64,000 bases of DNA, taken from NCBI GenBank assembly GCA_045636545.1, contig JAZTXR010000062.1:1-64000 (forward strand), given 5' to 3'. Position numbers and translations under genes: made by a program. The stretch comes from HGM04593 sp045636545. Its GTDB lineage: Bacteria; Bacteroidota; Bacteroidia; Bacteroidales; Bacteroidaceae. Shown here in pieces: positions 10,533 through 19,640 of this stretch. Position 1 is the stretch's first letter. Every line of letters begins with the position of its first letter. Under the pieces are notes generated by a model. It made no database searches. It was not told the origin of the DNA and was given only the letters and a program-made list of their open reading frames with translations.

Positions 10533-10733
10533 ATGAAAATGGAAAGAAAAACATATATTGTTCCTCAATGTGATTTTGTTGATGTTGAGCCTTTGAGCAT
10601 TATTGCTACCTCACCAGATTTGGGTGTTGGAGGTGATGAAGACAAGGGTAGCGAAGGTGGCGGCAGCGACTTTACCGAGGATGCCGGCGCTGCCCGTGGC
10701 GACTGGAACAACATCTGGGACGGCATGAAGTGA
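10533..10733 (+). CDS. 66-aa acidic, glycine-rich peptide
   Basis: Starts 25 bases after the M60 stop and ends before a strong hairpin, so it is probably co-transcribed with the peptidase. The N-terminus 'MERKTYIVPQCDFVDVEPL' (from Met3) resembles short orphan proteins I recall from Bacteroidales with a 'K-x-Y-x-x-P' opening. A Ser/Thr-Pro stretch, a Gly/Asp/Glu-rich middle ('GVGGDEDKGSEGGGSD') and an aromatic end ('WNNIWDG') follow. There is no transmembrane segment or classical signal peptide. Function unknown; a precursor-like peptide or an unstructured cell-surface companion are both possible. Met1 and Met3 are both possible starts. Confidence 0.7.
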   Translation: MKMERKTYIVPQCDFVDVEPLSIIATSPDLGVGGDEDKGSEGGGSDFTEDAGAARGDWNNIWDGMK

Positions 10734-10760
10734 TTGCAGTATTGGCATAGATGATATTAA

Positions 10761-10798
10761 AAGGAAATCCCTTGCTCTGTCGGGCAAGGGATTTCCTT
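10761..10798. terminator. Bidirectional terminator between the 66-aa gene and nuoN
   Basis: Perfect 15-bp stem (10761-10775 with 10784-10798) with an 8-base loop between two convergent genes. An A-run precedes it and a short T-rich tail follows, suiting termination in both directions. Confidence 0.75.
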
Positions 10799-10829
10799 AT
10801 TGTTGTGGGCAATGCTCTTGATTGGCTGT

Positions 10830-12254
10830 TTATAGTCCGAATGAGATGCTCTCTATGCCGGAGTATATGAAACTGCATATTCCCAATAACAGAATTCCTG
10901 CAAGGCATAATATGAGTGCGATTCTTGTATATGGGTCGCACTTTGTCTTGGGGACAGGTACGGTATTCTCCTTCATGTACATGGCCTTTACAATAAGCAG
11001 GTAGTAATAGAGCGAGATTACGGTGTTTACGAGTGCAACGAACACAAGCACCATGAACCCTGCTCCGAATGCGTTCATGAAGACGAAGAACTTGCTGAAA
11101 AAACCTGCAAAAGGCGGTATTCCGGCAAGGGAGAAGAGGGCAAGCGTCATTATGAGCGTTAGCTTGGGGTTCGTCCTGTACAGCCCGTTGAAAGTGCTGC
11201 GTTTGGCTTCTGTTCCGGTTCTCCATTCCACGGTCTCTATAATGGAGAATATTGCCATGTTGGCAACCATATACACCATGAGGTAGAATACCAGTGCCGT
11301 CATACCCTCTGCCGTTCCGCTTATCACGGCAAGCATTATGTATCCGGCCTGCGAGATGCTGCTGAATGCCATGAAACGTTTGAGATGTTGCTGTTTAATG
11401 GCCATCAGGTTGGCCATGGTTATGCTCGCGACGGTCGTTATGTATATGATGGTCTGCCATTGGGCTGTCATGGGTGCAAAAACCTTCGTCAGTACAATGA
11501 AAAGGGTAAATGCGGCCGCGCCTTTGGAGATGACCGACATATATGCCGTCACTGCTGTAGGGGCTCCCTGGTAGCTGTCGGCTGTCCACAGATGGAACGG
11601 CACGAGCGAAATCTTGAATCCGAGGCCTGCGAAGAACATCACCAGAGCAAATATCTGCATGGGCTCGCCGGTGATGCCGGCAGCCATGTCGCTGAAATAA
11701 AGTGTTCCTGTCGTTCCGTAGAGGAATGTTATGCCGTAGAGCATTACGGCCGACGCGAACATTGACGTGAGTATATATTTGATGCCGGCCTCGGCCGAAT
11801 TATGCCTGTACTTGTCGAACGCGACAAGGCATGCAAGGGGCAATGATGCCAGTTCTATTCCAATGAACAGCAGCAGGAAGTGTCGCGCGCTTATCATGAA
11901 GAACATGCCTATGAGTGTGCTGAGCAGCAACACGTAGAACTCTCCCTGTTTGTAGTATGTGTTTTCGTTGCTAAGCCATTTGTACGACTGCAGTATGACC
12001 AGCAGTGTTCCGAATGAGAGCATGCCCTTTAGGAATACTGTCATCGCATTGCTTTCGTACATGCCGCCGAACAGGGTGAACGAGGAGCGGTCGCTTATGG
12101 CAAGCACGGTGAGTACGGCAACGAGCATGCATGTTATTGGGTGGTAGGAATGGCGGTGCTTGTTGCTCGTGAAAAGGTCATACATGAATATGATGAGATA
12201 TATTCCTATGAGGCAGACCTCGGGGCGCATCGCAAAGAACTGTGAGTAATCCAT
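10830..12254 (-). CDS. nuoN: NADH-quinone oxidoreductase subunit N
   Basis: Antiporter-like membrane subunit of complex I, 474 aa, built of about 14 hydrophobic helices. The proton-channel core has the family pattern 'KISLVPFHLWTADSYQGAPTA' (about residues 220-240) and 'LFSLAGIPPFAGFFSKF' (about 385-400), with conserved lysines in both. Last gene of the nuo operon, 23 bases after nuoM. ATG start, TAA stop. Confidence 0.95.
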   Translation of the reverse strand: MDYSQFFAMRPEVCLIGIYLIIFMYDLFTSNKHRHSYHPITCMLVAVLTVLAISDRSSFTLFGGMYESNAMTVFLKGMLSFGTLLVILQSYKWLSNENTYYKQGEFYVLLLSTLIGMFFMISARHFLLLFIGIELASLPLACLVAFDKYRHNSAEAGIKYILTSMFASAVMLYGITFLYGTTGTLYFSDMAAGITGEPMQIFALVMFFAGLGFKISLVPFHLWTADSYQGAPTAVTAYMSVISKGAAAFTLFIVLTKVFAPMTAQWQTIIYITTVASITMANLMAIKQQHLKRFMAFSSISQAGYIMLAVISGTAEGMTALVFYLMVYMVANMAIFSIIETVEWRTGTEAKRSTFNGLYRTNPKLTLIMTLALFSLAGIPPFAGFFSKFFVFMNAFGAGFMVLVFVALVNTVISLYYYLLIVKAMYMKENTVPVPKTKCDPYTRIALILCLAGILLLGICSFIYSGIESISFGL

Positions 12255-12277
12255 ATGTCGTTAATGCTTTTTCTTGT

Positions 12278-13759
12278 TTAATTTATGTTGGCAAGCACTG
12301 TGCCTACTCCTCCGTCTATGAGCTTGCTTATCCACATGGGCGCGATGCCTATCGCTACGATACATACGATGAGGCATATCACCGTGAATCTCTCGTCCCA
12401 TGTGGCATCGGTGAGTTTCATGTGCTTTTCATTCTCGGGCTCTCCGTACAGGATGCGACCGACAACGCGCAGGATATATACGGCCGTAATTACTATGCTG
12501 GTGCAGGCTATTACCGTAACGACCCTGTGAAACGTGTCGTCAATGCCGAATGCGCCGACAAATACGGTCATCTCGGCTACGAAGCCGCTGAACCCGGGAA
12601 GTCCAAGGTTTGCAAGTCCGGCAATGACATAGCCGACTGCAAGGAACGGCATTATCTTCATCAGGCCGCGCATCTTGCTTATGTCGCGGGTGTGGGTACG
12701 TCCGTAAATCATGCCTATGAGGGCGAAGAAGAGTGCCGTCATCAATCCGTGCGACAGCATCTGTAGTATCGCTCCCGTACATGCGGTTCTCGTCATCATC
12801 AGTATCGCGAAGAGTACCAGTCCGCAGTGCGACACGGACGAGTATGCGTTTATGTACTTCAGATCGGTCTGTCTTACGGCAGCCAGTGCCCCGTAAACCA
12901 CGCTCGTGGTAGTCAGTATGATGAATATCCATGAGAGATCCTCTGCCGCCTGAGGCATAAGGTACATGGCGACTCTGAAGCAACCGTAGCCCCCCAATTT
13001 CATAAGCACTCCGGCATGAAGCATGGATACCGATGTGGGGGCACAGGCATGGCCGTCGGGGCTCCATGTGTGGAAGGGGAACAGTGCTCCCAGGACGCCG
13101 AATCCTATGAATGTCAACGGGAAAAATATATGTTGCATCTCTACGGGGATATTGCCCATGGCTACAATCTCGTGAATGTTCATGGTGGTCGCTCCGCTGC
13201 CGAAGTATATTCCGAGAATACCCATGAGCAGTAATGCGGAACCTCCCATGAGCATAAGGGTGAGCTTCATGGCCGAATACTCTTTGCGTCCGCTTCCCCA
13301 CACGCCGATGAGCAGGTACATGGGGATGAGTGCAGTCTCGTAGAACATAAACATGGTGAACAGGTCCGTTGATATGAAGAAACCGTAAACACCCAGTGCC
13401 AATAATGTGTACCACAGGAAGAAATCCTTTGTCATGGGCTTTATCCTCCACGATGCGAACGTACCGGTGAATACGATTATCGACGAGAGCAGTATCATTG
13501 CCACGGATATGCCGTCAACTCCTACCGAGAAGCATATGTTCAGCGGCTTGAACCAGCTCCATGATGCCGTGTATAGCATCGGTGCGGTTTCTCCTGCGTT
13601 GCGCAGCGATATGAAATCAATGACCAGGTATGCCGACAGTGCAAGCAGCAGTGTGGAGCCGGCAACCATTACCGTACGTGTCTGGCGCAGGTTGTGGCTG
13701 CCCCATAGTGAAAGCAGCATCAGCAGCGGTATTATGACGAAAAGGAGAAGTATATTCAT
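12278..13759 (-). CDS. nuoM: NADH-quinone oxidoreductase subunit M
   Basis: 493-aa antiporter-like subunit of complex I and one of the three proton-pumping channels. Recognised by 'FMFYETALIPMYLLIG' with the essential glutamate in the fifth helix, 'FHTWSPDGHACAPTSVSMLHAG' and 'LGLPGFSGFVAE'. Multi-pass inner membrane protein. It lies 12 bases after nuoL and 23 before nuoN. In NuoM of other bacteria the second motif reads LPDAH; here it reads 'SPDGH', a mild variation. Confidence 0.95.
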   Translation of the reverse strand: MNILLLFVIIPLLMLLSLWGSHNLRQTRTVMVAGSTLLLALSAYLVIDFISLRNAGETAPMLYTASWSWFKPLNICFSVGVDGISVAMILLSSIIVFTGTFASWRIKPMTKDFFLWYTLLALGVYGFFISTDLFTMFMFYETALIPMYLLIGVWGSGRKEYSAMKLTLMLMGGSALLLMGILGIYFGSGATTMNIHEIVAMGNIPVEMQHIFFPLTFIGFGVLGALFPFHTWSPDGHACAPTSVSMLHAGVLMKLGGYGCFRVAMYLMPQAAEDLSWIFIILTTTSVVYGALAAVRQTDLKYINAYSSVSHCGLVLFAILMMTRTACTGAILQMLSHGLMTALFFALIGMIYGRTHTRDISKMRGLMKIMPFLAVGYVIAGLANLGLPGFSGFVAEMTVFVGAFGIDDTFHRVVTVIACTSIVITAVYILRVVGRILYGEPENEKHMKLTDATWDERFTVICLIVCIVAIGIAPMWISKLIDGGVGTVLANIN

Positions 13760-13771
13760 AGTCAGTTGTGT

Positions 13772-15697
13772 TTAAACCATATATAACAATGCGAGGAGAA
13801 TAATCAGTGCTCCGCAGAGGAACCAGATTGAATAGGTCTGCAGGTTTCCGCTCTGTATCGGGCGTATGAATGCGCCGGCTCTCTGTGTCCCTTTTGCTAG
13901 CATGTCGAGCGAACCGTCGATGATTTTGCGGTCGAACCATGCGATGGGGCGGCTTATGCAGTTGAAGATAATCTTCTTTGTTAAGAACATCCACACCTCA
14001 TCCATGTAGAATCTGTGGTATGCCGCGTTTATCGGGCCGCGCAGGGTTCTGTTAATCCATCTTGTGACCGGGCTGTCACCCTTCATGTACATTGCAGTCG
14101 CAACGGCTATTCCGGCTATGGCCAGCAGCACGCTGGTTGTAGCTACAGCCGTGTCCATGTGGATGGTGTATGCCTCTCCGTTGCTGCTCACGAACTCGCC
14201 GAACGGGATGAACCCCGCCACGCAGGTGACCGCCGCCAGTATTATCAGCGGCAGTGTCATCGTCCAGTGAGCTTCGTGTGGCCTGTGTGGCTTCTCGCGG
14301 AGTTTGCCGCTGTCGTAAAGTGCCTGCTGCTCTTCATAATAGCTCTTGCCCCAGAAAATCAGGTAGTAGAGCCTGAACATGTAGAATGCCGTCAGTGCAG
14401 CCACAAGGCTCATGAATATTCCCATCCCGGCCGAATGGCTGTAGCATGCGGCCAGAATCTCGTCCTTGCTGAAGAAACCGCTGAACGGCGGTATTCCGGC
14501 TATTGCCAGGCAGGCGATGAGAAACGTCACGTTCGTAATCGGCATGTACTTTCTCAGGCCTCCCATGTTTATCTTTTCGTTGCTGTGTACTGCATGTATG
14601 ATGGCTCCTGCACCAAGGAAGAGCAGAGCCTTGAACATGGCATGGGTGAAGAGGTGGAACATTGATGCCATATATCCCAGGCCTCCTGCTGCCGGGTTGC
14701 TTCCTGTGCATACTCCGAGTGCCACCATCATGAACGCTATTTGGGATATTGTGGAGAATGCAAGCACACGCTTTATGTCGGTCTGGACACATGCCACTAT
14801 GGCCGCGTAAAGTGCCGTGAATGCGCCGATGTATGCTATGATTTCCAATACGTCGGGCGCATAAGCTATGAACAGCGGAAAGAGACGGGCAACCAGAAAG
14901 ACACCGGCCACGACCATGGTAGCGGCATGTATGAGTGCCGAAACCGGCGTCGGGCCCTCCATTGCGTCCGGCAACCATATGTGCAGGGGGAACATCGCGC
15001 TCTTGCCTGCGCCTCCGATGAAAATAAGCATCAGTGCGGTCGGAATCATCGCACCGGCAGCCACAAGTGCCGTAGCAGGCGGCGTGAACGAGAATGTGCC
15101 GGTGTAGTATCCGTAAATGAGTATTCCTATGAGGAAGAACAGGTCGGCGAAACGTGTCACTATAAAGGCTTTCTTTGATGCGGCGATTGCTGCCGGCTTT
15201 GTGTAGTAGAAGCCTATGAGCAGATACGACGATACGCCTACAAGTTCCCAGAATACATACATCTGGAATATGTTGGTAGCCACCACAAGACCGAGCATCG
15301 AGAACGTGAAGAGCGAGAGGAATGCGTAGTATCTCTGGAATCCCTTCTCGCCTTTCATGTAGCCGAGCGAGTAAATATGTACCATCAGACTGATTGTGGT
15401 AATGACCACAAGCATCATCACGGAAATTGGGCACAGGAGTATGCCCATGTCTATGCTCAAGGATGCGTCGAACGGCAACCAGTTGAAGTTGTATGGTATC
15501 AGCTCGGGAAAGACTCCGCTCGCGTCACGTCCTGCCGCGAAGTACTCTATGGCGGTACAGTACGACAATGCCGCCGTTGCCGCCAATGTCACGGTTCCTA
15601 TAATGCCGGCCGCTTTGTGCGTCATCTTCTTTCCCAGCAATCCCAATATGAGGAAACTGAGCAGCGGCAGGGCCAGTATAAATACAGTATATCCCAT
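13772..15697 (-). CDS. nuoL: NADH-quinone oxidoreductase subunit L
   Basis: Largest proton-pumping subunit of complex I, 641 aa, near the family norm. It shows 'MYVFWELVGVSSYLLIGFYY' (channel glutamate), 'FPLHIWLPDAMEGPTPVSALIHAATMVVAG' in two adjoining parts, 'GIPPFSGFFSKDEIL', and a C-terminal stretch with a final membrane helix after a charged lateral segment (about residues 560-640). It starts 3 bases after the nuoK stop, which suggests translational coupling. Confidence 0.96.
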   Translation of the reverse strand: MGYTVFILALPLLSFLILGLLGKKMTHKAAGIIGTVTLAATAALSYCTAIEYFAAGRDASGVFPELIPYNFNWLPFDASLSIDMGILLCPISVMMLVVITTISLMVHIYSLGYMKGEKGFQRYYAFLSLFTFSMLGLVVATNIFQMYVFWELVGVSSYLLIGFYYTKPAAIAASKKAFIVTRFADLFFLIGILIYGYYTGTFSFTPPATALVAAGAMIPTALMLIFIGGAGKSAMFPLHIWLPDAMEGPTPVSALIHAATMVVAGVFLVARLFPLFIAYAPDVLEIIAYIGAFTALYAAIVACVQTDIKRVLAFSTISQIAFMMVALGVCTGSNPAAGGLGYMASMFHLFTHAMFKALLFLGAGAIIHAVHSNEKINMGGLRKYMPITNVTFLIACLAIAGIPPFSGFFSKDEILAACYSHSAGMGIFMSLVAALTAFYMFRLYYLIFWGKSYYEEQQALYDSGKLREKPHRPHEAHWTMTLPLIILAAVTCVAGFIPFGEFVSSNGEAYTIHMDTAVATTSVLLAIAGIAVATAMYMKGDSPVTRWINRTLRGPINAAYHRFYMDEVWMFLTKKIIFNCISRPIAWFDRKIIDGSLDMLAKGTQRAGAFIRPIQSGNLQTYSIWFLCGALIILLALLYMV

Positions 15698-15700
15698 ACT

Positions 15701-16012
15701 TTAGTTCTTTAGGTTCTTCAGTCTCTTTATATGTATCGAATGCACGTTCCTGTAAACGTTTATTATTATGGCTATTGCCACAGCGGTCTCGGCGGCGGCA
15801 ACACCTATGCCGAACAACGAGAACATGTATCCCTCGAGGTGCGAGGGGTGGCAATAAGCATTGAAAACAGCAAAGTTTATGTCAACGGCATTGAGCATCA
15901 GCTCTGTGCTGATAAGCAGTGAGACAAGGTTGCGTCGGGTAAAGAAACCGAAGACTCCTATGAAGAAGAGCACTGCAGACAGTATCAAAAGGTATTCTAA
16001 AGGTATTGTCAT
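15701..16012 (-). CDS. nuoK: NADH-quinone oxidoreductase subunit K
   Basis: 103-aa three-helix subunit of complex I. It has the family sequence 'LISTELMLNAVDINF' with the membrane glutamate needed for proton transfer and a second glutamate in 'AAAETAVAIAI'. Gaps of 5 bases to nuoJ and 3 to nuoL place it inside the operon. Confidence 0.95.
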   Translation of the reverse strand: MTIPLEYLLILSAVLFFIGVFGFFTRRNLVSLLISTELMLNAVDINFAVFNAYCHPSHLEGYMFSLFGIGVAAAETAVAIAIIINVYRNVHSIHIKRLKNLKN

Positions 16013-16017
16013 ATCTT

Positions 16018-16521
16018 CTATTTTTTACGTGCAATCATTATGGCTCCCACGGTGCAGGCAAGAAGCAGTACGCTCATTACCTCAAAGGGGAGTATGTAGT
16101 TGTATTTCTCGGTTCCCATAAGTGCCGTTCCCAGTTCCTTCATGCCGACACCGGCTGTGGAGAAATTTTCACCGGCAAAGTTCGTGCCGGTTATAAGGTA
16201 GATGGTAATGGCCATTCCTGTAAGTGCCGTAGCCATTCCTGCAATGTACCGGCGGATGGATGTCTGCGTCACGTCAACGCTTCCTTTGCCAATTAGCAGG
16301 ATGGCGAAGATGAACAGTACGACGATTCCGCCGGCATATACGGCTATCTGCACGGCTCCCAGGAACGTATAATGTATCATGAAGTATAGTCCCGCAGTGC
16401 CGAACAGCACGAAGAGCAGCAGGGTGGTGGCGCGCATTATCTTGCTCGATGTCACGGCAAATATCGCCGAAACAATCATCAGAACAGCAAGCCCCGAAAA
16501 TATTATGATGTTTATGTCCAT
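16018..16521 (-). CDS. nuoJ: NADH-quinone oxidoreductase subunit J
   Basis: 167-aa, five-helix subunit of complex I. The third helix carries 'AVQIAVYAGGIVVLFIFAILL', the conserved hinge of this family. It ends in TAG, one of several proofs that TAG is a normal stop in this genome. It lies 3 bases from nuoI and 5 from nuoK. Confidence 0.94.
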   Translation of the reverse strand: MDINIIIFSGLAVLMIVSAIFAVTSSKIMRATTLLLFVLFGTAGLYFMIHYTFLGAVQIAVYAGGIVVLFIFAILLIGKGSVDVTQTSIRRYIAGMATALTGMAITIYLITGTNFAGENFSTAGVGMKELGTALMGTEKYNYILPFEVMSVLLLACTVGAIMIARKK

Positions 16522-16524
16522 ATG

Positions 16525-16974
16525 CTATCTGTTTAGTTTGATTATCAATTTGCTGCGGTCGAATACGGCATTCTCGAAGTCATTGCTGAATTCTATGGCT
16601 TCTTTGGGGCAGGCATTCACGCACAACTGGCAGAACATGCATGAACCGAGGTCGTAACTGTATTCAACCAGCACCTTGCGGCTCTTTCCGCTCTCCTCGT
16701 CAACCACATTCTTTGTGGTTATTGAAATTGTTCCGTTAGGGCAGCTGCTCTGGCACAGTCCGCATGCGATGCACTTGTTGTTCCCGTTCTCGTCGTGCGG
16801 CATGCGCAGCACGGCGCGGTGTCTCTCGGGAATCTTCAGTTCCTTCCTGTTCTCGGGGTAGCACTCTGTGACCTTTTTGGTGAAGAACTCCCGTAGTGTC
16901 ACTCCCATTCCGGTTGCCAGTGAACCGATGGCAGAGAAGATATTACCTATGTATGTGTTCTTGAATTTGCCCAT
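16525..16974 (-). CDS. nuoI: NADH-quinone oxidoreductase subunit I, 2x[4Fe-4S]
   Basis: 149-aa ferredoxin-type subunit on the cytoplasmic arm of complex I. It carries two cluster motifs, 'CIACGLCQSSCP' (about residues 60-71) and 'CMFCQLCVNACP' (about 112-123), that hold clusters N6a and N6b on the path to quinone. As nuoEFG are absent, this subunit is a likely docking point for an alternative electron donor. Ends in TAG. Confidence 0.95.
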   Translation of the reverse strand: MGKFKNTYIGNIFSAIGSLATGMGVTLREFFTKKVTECYPENRKELKIPERHRAVLRMPHDENGNNKCIACGLCQSSCPNGTISITTKNVVDEESGKSRKVLVEYSYDLGSCMFCQLCVNACPKEAIEFSNDFENAVFDRSKLIIKLNR

Positions 16975-16986
16975 AATACAGTGTTT

Positions 16987-18063
16987 TTAGAGTGTCCAGC
17001 CCATGACTACGCATATTGTCATTATGAGAAGGTTCAGCAGGCCTATCGGCACAAGATATTTCCATTCGAGTATAAGTACCTGGTCTATGCGGAGGCGCGG
17101 GAAGGTCCATCTTATCCACATGAGAATCCAGATTACGAAGAATGTCTTTCCCATGAACCATACAAGCCCGGGAATGTATGTCATGATTTCGTTGAATCCG
17201 TCAAGCCCGGGAATGTACAATGGTGCCCAGCCGCCCAGGAATATGGTTGAGGCTATGCCGGCTATGATGAACATGTTCATGAACTCGGCTACGTAAAAGA
17301 GTCCGAATCCCATGCCTGAATATTCGGTGTGGAAACCGGCCGTAAGTTCCGATTCGGCCTCGGGCAGGTCGAATGGCGCACGGTTAGTCTCGGCATTTCC
17401 GGCAATTATGTATATGATGAACGCAACAAGTGCCGGCAAGTGTCCGCGCATTATGAACCATCCTTTTGTCTGTATCTCCACGACCTCGCTTATCTGCATG
17501 GTGCCGCTGAGCACGACAAGAGTGAGCAGGCTCAGTCCCATGGAGAGTTCATAGCTTATCATCTGTCCGCCGCTACGCATCGCGCCTATCATGGAGAACT
17601 TGTTGTTGCTGCTCCATCCGGCAAGCAGTATGCCGAGTATTCCGAACGATGAGGCCGCCATTATGAAAAACACGCCGATGTTGAAGTCGAGGACCTGTAG
17701 GCCGTCGGCAAACGGAAGGCAACTGAACGTAATCACCGAACTCATTATTACCAAGAACGGTGCAAGGTTGTACAGTGCGCGGTCGGAGTTTCTTATCTCT
17801 ATTATCTCTTTGAACAGCATTTTCAGCACGTCCGCGAACACCTGCAGTATGCCCCAGGGGCCTACGCGGTTGGGACCAAGACGGCACTGGAATGCCGCGC
17901 ATACCTTGCGTTCCATGAATATCATTATTATGGCGAATATAAGGTATGCCACCAAAACGCATACGGCTATCAGGGCGCACTCGACGAGTGTCGCCGCCGA
18001 TGGCGGCAGTACAGAGTGCAAGTAGCTGTCAATTGCTGTCGTTATTGATGAAATGTCAAGCAT
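16987..18063 (-). CDS. nuoH: NADH-quinone oxidoreductase subunit H
   Basis: 358-aa membrane subunit that forms the quinone chamber with NuoB and NuoD. Visible hallmarks are 'MERKVCAAFQCRLGPNRVGPWG' in two adjoining halves, 'NRAPFDLPEAESELTAGFHTEYSG' similarly, and 'WIRWTFPRLRIDQ'. About eight hydrophobic helices. It lies 11 bases after nuoCD and 12 before nuoI. Confidence 0.96.
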   Translation of the reverse strand: MLDISSITTAIDSYLHSVLPPSAATLVECALIAVCVLVAYLIFAIIMIFMERKVCAAFQCRLGPNRVGPWGILQVFADVLKMLFKEIIEIRNSDRALYNLAPFLVIMSSVITFSCLPFADGLQVLDFNIGVFFIMAASSFGILGILLAGWSSNNKFSMIGAMRSGGQMISYELSMGLSLLTLVVLSGTMQISEVVEIQTKGWFIMRGHLPALVAFIIYIIAGNAETNRAPFDLPEAESELTAGFHTEYSGMGFGLFYVAEFMNMFIIAGIASTIFLGGWAPLYIPGLDGFNEIMTYIPGLVWFMGKTFFVIWILMWIRWTFPRLRIDQVLILEWKYLVPIGLLNLLIMTICVVMGWTL

Positions 18064-18074
18064 GTTTCTTCTTT

Positions 18075-19640
18075 TTATCGGTCAATATCGGGGATTACGT
18101 AATCGAGGGATGCACCTATCGTTATAAGGTCCGCGACTTTGCCGCCTTTCATTATGCTCTGTGCCGCGGCTATGAGCGGAAGCCCCATGGGGCGGAACTT
18201 TACCCTGTAGGGCATCTTGTCGCCACGGCTGTCGATGAATACGCCGAATTCGCCGCGCGCCCCCTCGACCGACGCGAAATACTCGCCTTCGGGCAGCTTT
18301 ATTATCGGCTTTGTCTTTGCCTTGTATTCGCCGGCAGGAATGTTGTCAATAAGCAGTTCTATTATGTTTATTGACTCAACAATCTCTTCAAGCCTGACAA
18401 GGAGCCGCGCGTAGCAGTCGCCTTCGGTGTGCAATATCTCCTTGAAGTCAATCTTTCCGTATAGCGAGTAAGGGTGACGTTTGCGCACGTCGCACGCCCA
18501 TCCCGAAGCACGTCCTGTACCTCCTGTCGCACCGAACGATATCGCGTCCTCGCGCGAAAGTTTTCCTACGCCGATAGTGCGGTTGCGGAATATGACGTTG
18601 TTCACAAGTATGTCGTAGTACTCCTTCAGCCGTCTCTTCTGGTCTTTGCAGTACTCCTTTACCTTCTCGGCAAAGCCGGGGGTTATGTCGTCCTGCACAC
18701 CGCCTATGACGTTGTAGTTCTGGATAAGCCTTCCTCCCGTCACCTCTTCCATTATCTTCAGCACCTTCTCGCGGTCGCGGAAGCCGTATATGAATGTGGT
18801 TATCGAACCCATGTCCATTGCCATGCACGAGAACATGAGCAAGTGCGAGTCAATTCTCTGCAGTTCGTCCATGATGGTGCGTATGTACTCCGCGCGCTCG
18901 GGTACCTCAAGCCCCATGGCTTTCTCTATGCACATGCACAGTGCATGGCGGTTGTGGTGCGCGCTCAGGTAGTCGAGTCTGTCGGTGAATGCCAGCAGCT
19001 GGGGGTATGTCCTGCTTTCGCAAAGTTTTTCTATGCCGCGGTGTATGTAGCCGCAGTGTATGTCTATCTTTCGGACGACCTCTCCCTCGAGCGAAAGACG
19101 GAAACGCAGGACTCCGTGAGTCGCGGGGTGTTGAGGGCCTATGTTTATGACAAATTGGTCGTAGTGCAGTATCTTCAGTTTCTCCACAAGTTCGGCAAGC
19201 TGCTTCTCTTCCGCAATGTCATATTCGCGGTGTATCTCTTCGTTCTTCTCGCCTTCGAGCCTTATCGGGTTCAGTTCCTCGCTCTGGTCGTAATCCTTGC
19301 GGAGCGGAAAACCTACCCAGTCGTTGCGCAGGAAGAGCCTTCTCATATCGGGGTGCCCGGTGAACTCTATTCCATAGAAGTCGTATGTCTCGCGTTCGTA
19401 AATTTCGGCAATCTTCCATATGTCGCTGACGGTAGGTATCTGCGGGGTGGTGCGGTCTGCCGTGCGTACGGCAAGTTCCGCTGTCTCCTGTGTGCTGCTG
19501 TTCTCGAGCATGTATATGGCACCCAGCCCCTCCTCTTTCCAGTCCATTCCAACCATTTCGCGCAAGAAGTCCATGCCTTCGCTGCGCAGGGCGAGCATCG
19601 TCTCCCTGAACTCCTTTATTCCAACAAATCGGGTATCCAT
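18075..19640 (-). CDS. nuoCD: NADH-quinone oxidoreductase fused subunits C and D
   Basis: 521 aa from the ATG at 19640, whose A is also the last base of the nuoB stop (TGATG), a coupling arrangement; a GTG one codon upstream is possible. The NuoC part (about 1-130) includes 'ERETYDFYGIEFTGHPDMRR'. The NuoD part (about 165-521) has 'INIGPQHPATHGVLR', the quinone-site histidine region, 'HCGYIHRGIEKL', and a C-terminus 'ASLDYVIPDIDR'. The C-D fusion is known in several phyla. The NuoC portion looks short, consistent with the compact form in Bacteroidetes. Confidence 0.95.
   Translation of the reverse strand: MDTRFVGIKEFRETMLALRSEGMDFLREMVGMDWKEEGLGAIYMLENSSTQETAELAVRTADRTTPQIPTVSDIWKIAEIYERETYDFYGIEFTGHPDMRRLFLRNDWVGFPLRKDYDQSEELNPIRLEGEKNEEIHREYDIAEEKQLAELVEKLKILHYDQFVINIGPQHPATHGVLRFRLSLEGEVVRKIDIHCGYIHRGIEKLCESRTYPQLLAFTDRLDYLSAHHNRHALCMCIEKAMGLEVPERAEYIRTIMDELQRIDSHLLMFSCMAMDMGSITTFIYGFRDREKVLKIMEEVTGGRLIQNYNVIGGVQDDITPGFAEKVKEYCKDQKRRLKEYYDILVNNVIFRNRTIGVGKLSREDAISFGATGGTGRASGWACDVRKRHPYSLYGKIDFKEILHTEGDCYARLLVRLEEIVESINIIELLIDNIPAGEYKAKTKPIIKLPEGEYFASVEGARGEFGVFIDSRGDKMPYRVKFRPMGLPLIAAAQSIMKGGKVADLITIGASLDYVIPDIDR

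Noticed and set aside
14334..15434. 366-codon minus-strand frame inside nuoL
   Set aside because: Same strand but a different frame; Arg/His-rich, typical of an out-of-frame read of a GC-rich gene.
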